A DNA stretch of 64,000 nt from Nepenthes gracilis. Its lineage: Eukaryota > Streptophyta > Magnoliopsida > Caryophyllales > Nepenthaceae. Location: the NCBI GenBank assembly GCA_033239525.1, contig BSYO01000004.1, positions 25,954,037 to 26,018,036 on the forward strand, written 5' to 3'. The translations under genes and the position numbers were made by a program. Each line of letters starts with the position of its first letter. Within the stretch, counting starts at the first letter, position 1. Positions 23,700-35,015 of the stretch are shown in pieces. The notes beneath the pieces are model-generated. The model saw nothing but the letters and a program-made list of their open reading frames with translations, was not told where the DNA came from and ran no database searches.

Positions 23700-26600
23700 T
23701 GACTTTTCCTTATAATAATAATAATAATAACTTACACTTTCACACATTGAAAATTGATTATAAAAATAAGACCATTATTTTAAAGATGCCCAATAAATAC
23801 TTATGATAAATATTTGGATGACACAATATTTATCATTTAATCTAATTTTTCATGAGCCTAATAACATAAATAAATAAGTAAGACGTCATATTATTTAGAT
23901 ACTTATTTTAAGAATTTGTAAATATGTATTTTCTATTATAATAGTGGAAAAAATATAATCTTTTGTAAAATAATATGAAAATACTAACTTTGAATCTTTT
24001 GCATCGAATATTGAGTAAGACGTGGGGCTTTGTTCAGATTTACGTGAATATAGCATAATTTGTAAAGTTCATTTGAGATTTCATAATTCAACAATATTTA
24101 AAAGTTTGATTTGACAATAGCTAAAATCGTAGCTGGAATGCTTGTTAATTTAAAGTTCATTTCATACTAGAGAAGGAAGGATGTAAAAAAAAATAAAAAA
24201 TAAAAATTCTAGGCAACAAATATTTATCTAAATATCCTTTAGCCATATTTAAAATATCGATGATTTATCTCTCACTATTCTATTTTACTCTCCTATAAAT
24301 AAATATCACAGTTTGCCATAGTATAAAAGATCTGAAAATCTAAGAATTCTTGTGCCCTAGTGTTGAGAAATTACTTGCCATGTTGTGCTCAGAGACATCG
24401 ACGAGAAACCCTAAAATAAGTGTTCTTACTAAAGAGTTATTTTGCACTTTTCTGTAGTTGGTGACTTAACCCGACACTCTCATATATATTCAGATATGGT
24501 GAATCTCTCTTCCTCAGTTAATATCAAGTTCACTATGTGATCAGACTCAAGGGATTAGTTTCCACATGGCATCTTTAACCCAACCAGGCTCCTCATCCAG
24601 TTCCGCCTCTCCATCATCATTATCATCATCATCATCTATGGCTTGGATCCTTTTTTTTACTTTTTTGATTTTTCTTCTTGTATTTTAATTTATATAATAC
24701 ATTTTTTCTTTTTCTTTTTATCTTTATCATTTATATATATTTTATTTATTTTTATAAAATATAAATTTATATAAAAATTAAATATATAAATAAATTTATT
24801 TATAAATTAGATCAAAATTTTAATTTATCCTTCGATTATATAATTTAAAATATAAAATAATAATTTTATAATAATACATATTTTAAAATATATTATATTA
24901 ATAGAATCTAAAAATTATCAAAATTAAAAAAATAAATTAAAAAATGTTGAAAGAAAAAAAGGAAAAAAATAAAAATAAAAAGGAAAGATGTTAAATTCAA
25001 CGGTGAGGGGGCTATGACGTGATGATGTAAGAATGTGAATTTTAAATCTAACTTTTAAACTTAAGAGGTTGCGAATCAGGTAAAGTAGCTTGATATTGAT
25101 GTGTTTCGTTATGGTAATGACTCAGAATTATGAAGGGATTTTTGGAGGCTCTTTGGATAGAAATGATCAATATTCATTCTCTTTTATTATCTGTAGAACT
25201 TTTTAACGTGAGATTTTCTTTTTTGTGCATCAAATCGAAAGAATCGAAAAGTGTCCTTTGGAGTTTGTTTCATGGGTTTTTATAATCTTATTTAGAGCTA
25301 GGTTAAAGGATATAAAATTGAAAAAATATTCATAGAAAATAATGGTCGATTGGGTGATATGTCAGGCTTGCCACCCTCGATTTTTTGACTGGCCGTGTTG
25401 ATTTGGTAGGCCACATACGGGGATTTTGGGTGCCGATTAGGACAATTAAGATAAGTCAAATGATAGGATCCATTCCTTCTTCGATGAAATTTAAGTCTAA
25501 CTTAACGGATATGGGAGTTGCCTGATATTGAGGAAATTTGCTGAAGTTAGAATTACAGTGATTAAGGAGAGTGACTATTTGCAGTGCATCAAAACGTGAG
25601 AGAATAATGTCCTTTAGAGTTTGTTTCAAAGGTTTTTATAGTCTTTGGGCTAGTTAAAATTGTGTAAACAATCTTCACTGCATGGAAAGAGAGGATCCAT
25701 TCCTTCTTCGTCCGACGTATCGGATTGGGATTGCCTCACTTTGCTCGGTTAGTTAATGGAAACGTTAACTGGTCCTTAGGCTTGTGGGTCGAACACATCT
25801 GGGTCTACTGTCAGTTCGTGGGCCTAAGTGTTGGGCAGCCCATTTCTATCGTCCCTATTAGAGGGGAAACAATGGTATGCCTCACAAGCTAAAAGACCAA
25901 CCCAAAGGTATATTGGGGAGGTGGGGGAGGAATTTTCAACGAAGAGCTCAAAAATAACCAAAAACTTCCAGCAAGAGCTGCAGCTTCAATTGCGTCAATA
26001 ACCATTGTGAGGCTGCTCACCACACACCGAGCCATCAACAAGACCTGCTGCAACAAACGGGCATGCTGAAATCAGCAAATTGGGCAGCATCTCATGCAGC
26101 AGCATGAGGTGGGAACCACTGCAGCCAGCAGCAGTACGTTCTTCCGCTTCATCTTCAGCAACACCAAAAGATGAATTCTACAGCAAATCGCATCCCATAT
26201 GCATTTTGTTGTTTTTAGATATGAAAAATAGATGATTATGGGAGACTTAAAGAAAACGTAAAGTGGAGAAAGATTCAGAGAACAATATATGTGATCCATC
26301 GCATTCAAGCAAGCCCGAACAGCCGACCACAACAGTAAGGCCTGTCATGGGATTGCATGTATGCCCCACACTAAGTTATTTCAGGCAACACCTGAACTCC
26401 CTAATGATATCCAAGACTATTGAATTCCACAGCACGCCCGTGCCTAAAGCGATGGAACTGAGTATGTAAAAGGGCCGATCGGGTGTCAGATATCCATCTA
26501 CAGAAAAGTGCTCTTCTTATCTCTAATGATATGATAAATTTGGCATATTTTTAGAACTTTTTCAAAATTACATTCTCAAAACTTGAACAGTTTTGTTGTT

Positions 26601-27370
26601 TTTTGTTTAAATTTCATACGAAATGGGGATAATTGAAATTATTCATGTTTTTTATTAATAGATTTTTCATGGCTTGCTTCCACCAAACAAATGTTTCATG
26701 TATTTTAAATAATGGTAAAATAAAATTATTAAAAGTGATTTTCTCGTTTCAACCAATCGTTCAATAATGAAGTAGATATAATAGATTTCTTATATTATTG
26801 ATTGAGCTTGAGGAATATATTCTTTCAACAACTTAATTATATAAGTTCCATGATTATTTGACTTCATTTAATATGAACAAAGGCCTTAATTAACAAATCA
26901 TGTGTCTTTGTCTTCTGATACACAGGGGTTTGGTGAACAGACGCTTTTTTAAAAATAGTCAACTAAGAAAGTTGGCAATGTGCCAAAAAAATATTATTAT
27001 TTTTCGGCTAAGTAAATTCAACACTTACATATGGCCCTCAGACACCCAGCATAAACTGTTTAATTATCATACACATTGCTACCTACTAAAGTTTTATGGG
27101 GTAAATCATTACCGATAGTTAAAAAAACTAGGCCGCATTCACTAATCAAACAAGAAATTACATTAAACTTGGCTAGCGTTGATAATTTTTCGCCTATATA
27201 ACACACTGAAAATTAACCCAAATTGTATTATTTTTTTAAAAATTGATCAAGTATACACAAATCTCCTAAAATATCATCAATATCTATTTCAAAAATTTAA
27301 TCTTACAACTTTTCAATTGGAAAAAAATATAGATATCGATGGGTTTAAATACAATAATATGTATTCAAAG
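23700..27370. other. Region between the two PIP genes
   Basis: AT-rich with no recognised gene. Two degenerate direct-repeat blocks share GTGCATCAAA, GTCCTTT-GAGTTTGTTTCA-GGTTTTTATA and GATCCATTCCTTCTTCG: about 25225-25490 and 25580-25720. They look like old repeat debris. A 40-codon serine-rich open frame with a hydrophobic tail lies at 24566-24688, too short to call. A GC-richer patch at 25900-26480 has no usable frame. Confidence 0.4.
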
Positions 27371-27386
27371 CTAAACGAAGATTTCA

Positions 27387-27644
27387 TTAATGGCCGTCGC
27401 CTTTTTTGCTCGGTCCAGATGCCAATACGAATTGCAAGCTTCTTATTACAGAACTTATACTGCTCGAGTTATTTGCCGACACCGCAAAAGAAACTACTCC
27501 GGCCGCCTCCTGTTCGCAGCCGCCGATTATGGCCTCCGCCGGCCCGAGCTTCCTGCATTGGACTAGGCTCATATGCATGCAAATCGCTGCCGCCACCACC
27601 ACAAATAGCAAGCAAGTATTATCCTTTCTCACCGCCATCGCCAT
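27387..27644 (-). CDS. PIPL: PAMP-induced secreted peptide precursor (PIP/PIPL), copy B
   Basis: Single-exon gene for an 85-residue precursor, clearly a duplicate of the gene at 23116-23364. The signal peptide has the core CLLFVVVAAAICM and a probable cut near SLVQC-RKLG. The middle keeps CEQEAAGVVSFAVSANNSSS, and the C-terminus is FVLASGPSKKGDGH, again fitting SGPSxxGxGH. The C-terminal 14 residues differ from copy A only by Gly to Asp at position 12. The start MAMAVRKD lies upstream of the position matching the copy-A Met, which is a Val codon here; two ATGs (codons 1 and 3) are available. A secreted immune-type signal peptide is inferred from the family. Both copies are intact, so both are probably functional or recently so. 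Confidence 0.9.
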   Translation of the reverse strand: MAMAVRKDNTCLLFVVVAAAICMHMSLVQCRKLGPAEAIIGGCEQEAAGVVSFAVSANNSSSISSVIRSLQFVLASGPSKKGDGH

Positions 27645-27755
27645 CTCTTCTCTCTCTCTCTGAGTTTACTGGCGCTGAAGAAGCTGAAAAATCTGCGTTT
27701 TTCGACTGGGTATTTCGTTGTGATTTTGATTTGAAGTTGCCTTTTGCGTTCTTGC

Positions 27756-27823
27756 TGATATATTTATAGGGAGAGAGACGGAGAGATTGGTAGGTAGAAG
27801 AGGGCAGTGGGGCGGATTTGACT
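27756..27823 (-). promoter_or_regulatory. Core promoter of PIP copy B: TATA-like box and W-box
   Basis: The TATA-like word TGATATATTTATA (plus strand 27756-27768) sits about 115 bp before the start codon. A TTGACT W-box core lies at 27818-27823. The stretch GTTCTTGCTGATATATTTA is identical to copy A. A further shared block GCGTTCAACTTTTC lies just upstream at about 27832. Confidence 0.6.
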
Positions 27824-28350
27824 CGGCCTTTGCGTTCAACTTTTCCTGTTCGATCCGGTAGTATGAAAGCGCGGACGCAAAACTTGAGATGACGTGAACA
27901 GAGCTTGAACGACGACTTTCTTAAGGGAAATGAAACAAAAAAACAAGAATTTATAATATCTTTTGCACTTCCCACGCTTTGAATCTTCGTTAATGATGTT
28001 TTTGAACAAAAAATTAAAAAAAAAAAAAGTCGTAATGTTTTCTAAAACAATGAATCACGTTAACTTTGAATCTTTTTTTTACAGATCACGACCACGCTAA
28101 CTTTCGCAGAGGAGGTGCGAAGAATTTGATGAGGAAAGACAGGCTTCTGAGAAATAGGTTGGGAGAATTAAAGAACATTATCAGAAAAGACTTATGGGTC
28201 GTATCATTATGTCATTTTATAATAATATTATTTACCTATTACAAATATAGATAGATTTATATATATCTTATAAATTTATTTGATTGTATTTTTTATTAAT
28301 AAAATTAAATTTATAATTCTAATAAAATTAAAATTATTTGACAATTAGAG

Positions 28351-28781
28351 TGTTGCGGATCTGGTCCGGAGTTGGATGGAGATGATTTTCTTTCTTTCAC
28401 GTCATTTTAACTCAGGCGTATACAATGCACAAAAGGCAGAGATGGTCGGAAGGCTAATGGGGCTAGATCCCCAGCGCTCTCCGACGTTAAGTCGGTCGTG
28501 GCCTTTTTTGAGAATAAAAAGAAAAAGATGTGTTTTATTTTTATTTCAAATAATAATTTTCAGAGAGAGAGTTTCAGGGCCCCCCTTCTTGGAGGATTAC
28601 CTTCTCTTTATATAGGGCCTACTTTCAGTTTTATAACTTCTCCGGATAAGGCATAACTTCTCCGATCGGTTTTATAATTTCTCCGGTTTCAACCTCCAGT
28701 TGGTTATGGTTCGTTTCTTTCGAACCGTAGAAGTTATCAGGAATTTTATCTATGGGTGGTTACGGGTAATGATACCCATCA
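28351..28781 (+). repeat. Probable solo LTR
   Basis: A 431-bp GC-richer island starts TGTTGCGGATC and ends ATACCCATCA, so it has TG...CA ends. It is flanked by TAGAG (28346-28350) and TAAAG (28782-28786), a 5-bp target duplication with one difference. Inside are a TATA-like CTTTATATAGGG near 28608 and repeated TTCTCCGGTT/TTCTCCGGAT words downstream. No second LTR or internal region is nearby. Its family is not the one at 29.3 kb. Confidence 0.55.
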
Positions 28782-28789
28782 TAAAGTTT

Positions 28790-29302
28790 TTTTGAGTAAA
28801 TAATTTTAAAAAATATTTGATTTTATTATAACTCATTCTTATTCAAAATTGATAATATATGTTTATTTATTGATAAATATGATATCAAAATATATCTAAT
28901 TAATTTAAAATGATAGTTAATAGTTAATTTAGTTAATCAAATTACCAAAAATAAAATCCGAATGCCACATAAACTTGACATTAACATGCGCCACATGCTA
29001 CATATCTAAGCATTTACCCAATACATAGCCTATAATTTTTACAAAATTAAAAATCTACAACATTCTTATATCCTCTCTATATTTGAAAAAATAGTAGATC
29101 CATGGTAACCCCGTAAACTTACATATAACTAGTAGTAGCTAACTATTAATTTAATCTTACCTTAAGAAGTTATAGTTAGTCATAATGGTGCGATAGACTA
29201 TGTTTGAAACCACTAACTCTATTCAACTAATTAAAATGATAAATTACACATAAATTTAACATCATTGAAAGTCCACAATATTTAACATTATGATTGTATT
29301 GT
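28790..29302. other. AT-rich spacer
   Basis: AT-rich sequence without a recognisable gene, between the probable solo LTR and the left target-site copy (GTCTA, 29303-29307) of the large LTR element. Confidence 0.5.
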
Positions 29303-29307
29303 GTCTA

Positions 29308-30447
29308 TGACGAGTCCAGGAACCATGGAACCAAGGGTCCAGGCCCTATAGTAGGTCCACAATCCAACTTCAGCCCAATAAAATTTTACCAATGTGAAAT
29401 ATTTCACATTGTTCAAGTAAAAGGAGTGCATCTGTAGCTCACACTATATAACCAAGCACCCTTAAGTATGGAAGGACAAGTTATAGAAACTCCAAAAACC
29501 TCCACAAACCTCCAAATGGCTTGGTATTTTCGGGAAGGGGGCTTACCCTCTGTTAACGAGTTGCTTTCCGTCCCAAATGCAGGAGTTGCCATCCTTCCAA
29601 GAGGCTTACCTTTTAGACGGGAGTTGCCCTCTTTTTAGGATGCCTACCTTCCATTAAGGAATTGGCATCTGCTCAGGATCTAAGAGTCCTAGAGCCAAGA
29701 ACCTTCTGTACGGGAGCTAGGAGCACTACGTCCCGGAGCCAATAGCATTCTATCCCAGAGCCACGAGACCTTCATCCTAGAGCCAAGAGCACTCTGTCCT
29801 GGGCAATGAGCCCTTCGTCCAAGAATCGACTATCTGCTCAGGTAACCAGGATGTTGACCCGTCAGTGTAGAGTCCTCTTCTAAAATGTCCCTTTGTAGGC
29901 GCACCTCTAGTCCGCCCCTTTACCGGGCGTTCCTCTAAGCAACCTCTCTATCGAGTGCATATCTAAGCCGCCCCTATGCGGGAGCTCCTCTAAGTTACCT
30001 GTCTGCCGGGCGCACCTCTAAGCAGCCCATCTACCAAGCGCATTTCTAAGCCGCCCATCTATCGGATGCATATCTAAGTCACCCTTCTACCGGGCACATC
30101 TCTAAGCCGCCCCTATGCGGGCCCTCCTCTAAATCGTCTATCTGCCGGGAGAACCTCTGAGCCACCCATCAGCGGATGCATCCAAACACTCCATCTACCG
30201 ATATATGCATCTAATCATTCCTTACATCCTCCTAGTATCTTTCTATTCTCTAAGAAAAATTTCTAATTTAAGCGTCGAAGAATATATTATGGGAGTAATT
30301 TTTACCGTCTTTTGACCTCCTATTTATATTTTATAGTGTGTAGGTTTCAGTTAATAGCGACGGAGACCAAATTTGCTCAAATTTAACCCGTAGCGGAAGA
30401 ATGAAATGCTCCCTAATCCGTACCATAACCCGAGAACCAGGGATGCA
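29308..30447 (+). repeat. 5' LTR of element 1
   Basis: Starts TGACGAGTCCAGGAACCATG. A TATA box CACTATATAACC lies at about 29442. The region 29560-29870 has a roughly 24-bp repeat of the CCAGAGCCA-GAGCACTCTGTC type. The region 29885-30200 has a 20-30-bp minisatellite built around GCGCACCTCTAAGCCGCCC. The end is fixed by comparison with the right LTR. A small deletion or change next to the primer site makes it uncertain by about three bases. Confidence 0.88.
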
Positions 30448-30451
30448 ATAT

Positions 30452-30472
30452 TGGTTCCGTTTGTGGAAATGA
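30452..30472 (+). other. Primer-binding-site-like sequence of element 1
   Basis: TGGTTCCGTTTGTGGAAATG follows ATAT directly after the left LTR. It matches in position and form the sequence next to the LTR of element 2 (TGGCGCTGTCTGTAGGAAGC). Both resemble the TGGCGCCGTCTGTGGGAA-type site common in plant gypsy-like elements. The exact tRNA cannot be settled by eye. Confidence 0.7.
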
Positions 30473-33400
30473 CTAAAAAGTCTTTCCATCTCACAATAAC
30501 GGAACAAGCATGATCAATATTCGTACTCCAACTAGCACGCCAACTAAAGATGTTGCCTCCCATGGCGACGATCCCTCAACAGGTAGCCATGTGAATGAGT
30601 GACCGACACCAAACATATGGACACTCGGCACTCAACTAAGAACCCTCTTTTAGACCCTCTGTACCCGTCTGAAGGTGGAACACTAAGAGCTCCGTCCTTT
30701 AACTCCAGGATGATCTAAGAATATCAACATCTTATATACGAACTATTACATCAGCCGGAGGCAAAGTCGCCCGTGGCAATGACCCCCTGCCGGGTAGCAA
30801 AGCAGATAGACGATCGACCTTGAGCGTGCAAGCACTCGCTGTCCAACCTGGTGCTATGAACTTGTTGCCCCTAGACTGTCTGTACCCGTATAATGATGTA
30901 ACACTGGGGACTTCGCTGTTTAGCTTCTTAGCATTTATAAAAAGTCAGCATTCTCAGATGATCAGCTAGCTTGACGACCTCGGGACTCAGATGGCCCGTA
31001 GTTCCTATCTCATTAGCTCGACGACCTCGGTATTAGGGAGGATTCGAGCGACGGGGCCCACTCCCAAAGGAAAGATTGATATGGTCCTAGGGAATCAGAC
31101 CAAAGCCCAGAGCGACAACGCCTTACCACTCCCAAGATGGCCGGCAACTTCTACAGACTTAGAGAGGTCCTATGTGGAGTCAACGGACAAACTCCTGCCT
31201 GGTCCTATACTTGAGAGCTACCTCACTAAAGCGAGGAATATAGCCCACGGACATAGCAAGGCTCGTTCAAAGACGCCACGCTGGGAGTTTCCACTCCAAG
31301 TCCTAGACTCTGACGCACTGAGTGGCAGCAACCATCGTTGCTGGAGGAGACACTGCCCGACAAGTAAGCCGACGAAACTCTCTCCATTCTCCACCTTTCA
31401 ATTTGCACCGACATGTGAAGGAACGAAGAAGACGGTGAGCTGTGAAGAGCCACTGCCACCATCGCCATCGCCATCGCTGGAGGAGAATCAACAAATTAAG
31501 GCAAGCAAATACTTCTTCTCTTGGTGAATGCCGATCTTATGTTCGCATGTGACGATCTTAAGGCAATTGGTCAAAATCACAGTGTATTGTGAGGCGCAAT
31601 GGAGAGAGGAAGAGATAACCCTCGACGGAGCAGGTATCTGTGCCCGCGCCGTCACAGGGTGACTATTGCCGTGACCGGCATTGTCGTCCATGTTGGGACC
31701 ACCGTCCACCAGCGATCCTCATTGCCATCTTTAGGTACGCCTCGTTGGTCCACCAAACGTGGTTCCAACCATATTATATGAACACATCCTGTTTCGCCTC
31801 CTCTCTGTCATATATGAACGCCTCTCAAACCCAACTCGGCCGCAACTTGGTTCACCCACGACTGTGCACGGGCATGACCTAGTTCGGCACCCCAGGCTCA
31901 ATCTAGCGACCTAGATCCAATCCGATAGCCCGGATTCACATCCGGTGCCACAGATCCAGTCCGTCGCTCCCAGTCCAGCACTTAAGGCAAGTCCAGTGCC
32001 CCAACCCGGTCTGGCTGCATGCCAGCTTGGCTCCAGAATTAGTCCGGCTCTGCGGTTGACGATCCAGAGTCTTGCCAGTTTGACACTGCTCCTCCCTGTT
32101 TGAGCCGCGTCCCATGCCCTGACCAATCCAGCGCTCGGGTCATGTCTAGCCCAACCTACTTCAACACCCTGGTCCAGTCCAGCCGCAACCTTGTCCGACA
32201 ACCAGATCCATTCTACAGCAGTCCAGTCTGGCTGTGTCTCAATCTGGCGCCCACTTATGAACCTCTCGCGTCGAAACAAAGACATTATGCTAGGGACTTC
32301 GCCCTCTAACTCCTAAAGCAGCAAAGCAGATAAATATCTATGGAAGGTCCGGTAGCCTAACGGCCTCATGACTTTGGTGCTCACGAGCGATAAGGCCTAA
32401 TAGTGGCAAGAAGGCCGGCTAAGCCATGAAGTGCAAATGAACGCTTGGAGCAATACAATCCACGCCGTTCCAAGTGCCGCTAGGAGGTGCTGGCTATGAA
32501 CCCTATGGGCCTGGTGAGGCAAACCCGACCTTTCAGAGAATAGAGGCCACAGATACGAGACTGCCGATTCGGGTGGTTGTTCCCTTGTTCATTGGTCATC
32601 CTCGGACTTGACGATTTTTTAAAGAAAGGTGCATCAGTCAGTAGGCCGATCCTACTACAATGCCTCTAATCAACCCATTGCATAGCAACAAACCTTACAA
32701 AAGTTATGGAAATACTCGTGATGGGGGCTCGACATTCTTAGCTCGCCTCCCATCACATTGTAGAAACATCATCCACTCAAGCGCTGCAACAGTTTGAGTT
32801 GCCTGAGGCAATATCGGTGGACAACATGACCCGAACCACAGGCCAGTAGGCCACCCAGCGCGGCAGCAGCACGCTGTCCAACCAATCCAAGGCAAAGGAC
32901 TAAATCCCACGGAGCATAAGGGCCCTAGACCAAGATGCCTACCAAAGTGCCCCAATGACTCTCCAAATTGGTGCACGCCAGCTGTACATTCGGTACAGTG
33001 AGCCAATCACAAAAGCACCACTCACGCGCCGACAATGACTCCATGCCAAATTCAGTTAAGTATTGTATGCACCATACCGCCTGCTTGAATCATGTTTCTA
33101 TTAATAGAATAGTAATATTATCTACTCATATGAATGATTACATAACACTGCATAAAATCATATGACCCAAACTGTCCCTAAATTTGGTGAATACTCATTC
33201 ACCCGTTACCATACCTCAGTCCCACTCCGAGTGACCCAAACTTGATCGAATGAAAAGTCGGTCCCACTTCGAATGGCCCAAATGCGGTCAAATTAAACCT
33301 TGTTCCCCCTCCAAGCGGCTTAAATGCGATCGGATTAAATCTTGGTCCCATGCTAGACAACCCATACGTGATTGGATTAAACCTTTGTCTCACTTCGAGC

Positions 33401-35015
33401 AACCCAAATGTAGTTGTATTTGAACCTCAGTTCTGTCACCGAGCGGCCTAAGTGCGGTCAAACTCAAAACCTTAGGAGGCTTTTCAGTCGTGCAGTGACC
33501 TCCTCCCGAAGGACAAAGCACCATCAGTCAACGACAGTCGGCAGATTAGGACTAAACACATGAAAGTTACAACGTCCTCTAATAGGACTGAGCACTAACG
33601 GTATATGCGGGGGACGACCTGGGCTTGCAAAAGCCAGCGACGATAGCCTCAAATCTTAGCTAGCAATCACATCTTCTCTACACCACGGCCAACCCTTGGC
33701 AGGGGTGAGCGCGCCTAACCAAATGCGTTCGTCAAACCCATGAGGCTTAGACGAGAACCACGTCTCCTCAGGGTCACGACTTTCCTTCACGGGAACGATC
33801 GGAATCTGGTTCAAGTCATCTCTAGCAATCCTGATACCTCACTAGAAAGCAAAGAAGCATTCTCAAAGAGGGTGTCATTGAGATCGGGATCCCAAGCTTG
33901 GCCGTGGTCATAGTATTGACCCATTAGCTTGACCCGAGAGCCAAAGGACCCCTAGTTCCAGCAGATGAATACGCTAGGGGTTCTTCACCCCAGTCCCAAT
34001 TGCTGACTCGCCAGCAATAATGCATGACGACAAGAACCCTTCCAGGGAATGCAAAGTGTATCCTACTACTACAGCCCAAACGATCAGGTATCTTAAGGCA
34101 AGTTGCCTCCCAACCTCTCGAAGCGCGTCCTTGCAGCGATGTGATCTGATACCGTTCCCAATATATGCCCTCTGCACGCTTCTGGATCTTGCCTGAGATT
34201 CAGACAGCTCACGGTTGGAATTGGCAAAGGCTTCTCTTTTATTTCCAGGAAATTGACCAGATCATATCTACGCTGATCTAGAGCACCCTATTTCAGAGGC
34301 GTGAATAAGAAGATCCAAGGTCGGCAAGATCCCTTTAGACAGAGTTGAGTCATCTTCCGTTAGCCTCTTTGAGCATAATTTCTCAAGAAGATGGCAAGTC
34401 ACCGTTCAGCCTCCCAAAGCGTGTCCTAGCAGCAAGGCATCTGATCCCGAGCCTAAGATCTTCCCTCTGAGAGCATACTTTCTCCAAAAGGCAGCAAGTC
34501 ACCACTTGGCCTCCCGAAGCGCGTCCTCACAGTCAGGTGATCTGATCCCGAGATTTTTGCTTTGTGAGCTCTTGAATTTTTCCTGATACTTACATCACTC
34601 ACGGTTGACGCTAGAAGTCTGTTCCAGCACCGGAGTCCACCGGGGGGCTCATTACCCACAGTCTATCCAGGCGATTCGCTCTTGCCCATGTCGACTGGCG
34701 AAGATTGATCAGCGCTTGGCCTCTTCAACGACTCACCAGTAGCCAAGGTAGACTTTAGATGCATCTCGATATTATTAGTTCCGAGTGAGGAAGGGCAACT
34801 CCCACCGATCATGGCTTGTGGTCGTGCGGGCTCGTACCAGCTCCATGTTCTCGCATTACTTGCTTGGTGAAAACAATTCGAGAAATGAGGCATAGAGAGC
34901 CCCACAATTTATAGTTGGAAGACGATATCAACCAGCATTACGGATCACGTACGACGATAACCCATCATGACATGCCAGGGGTTGAATTTTTAAACCTGTC
35001 AACATGGAGGGCTAG
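30473..35015 (+). other. Internal region of element 1: tandem repeats, no transposon proteins
   Basis: At least three degenerate copies of a module containing CTGTACCCGT, GGTAGC and GGGACTTCGC words occur near 30570-30680, 30780-30930 and 32270-32340. TCCAGTCCG-type repeats fill 31900-32230. At 33199-33480 are about five units of roughly 57 bp with GTCCCACTTCGA and CCCAAATGCGGTC. At 34100-34560 are three blocks with CCGAAGCGCGTCCT and GTGATCTGATCCCGAG. The longest open frame, 30991-31527 (178 codons, plus), has no family signature and is not called a gene. The segment near 33420-33490 is shared with element 2 at 46376-46445 in inverted orientation. Confidence 0.75.

Noticed and set aside
24566..24688. 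40-codon frame with a Ser-rich start and hydrophobic tail, considered as a small secreted or membrane peptide
   Set aside because: It is made of a TCA microsatellite plus a T-rich run, with no conserved motif and no promoter evidence. Not distinguishable from chance.
27179..27769. 196-codon plus-strand open frame
   Set aside because: It runs antisense through the PIP copy B gene and its AT-rich downstream flank. Its proline-rich part is the reverse of the peptide precursor, which has the clear family signature.
31490..31525. Short similarity (AAGCAAATACT) to the PIP signal-peptide region, considered as gene capture by element 1
   Set aside because: An 11-base match in a low-complexity context with no extension on either side is expected by chance.
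30991..31527. 178-codon plus-strand frame inside element 1, considered as a Gag
   Set aside because: No zinc knuckle, no capsid-like pattern and an uneven composition. Overlapping frames of similar quality exist, and the corresponding part of element 2 has no open frame.
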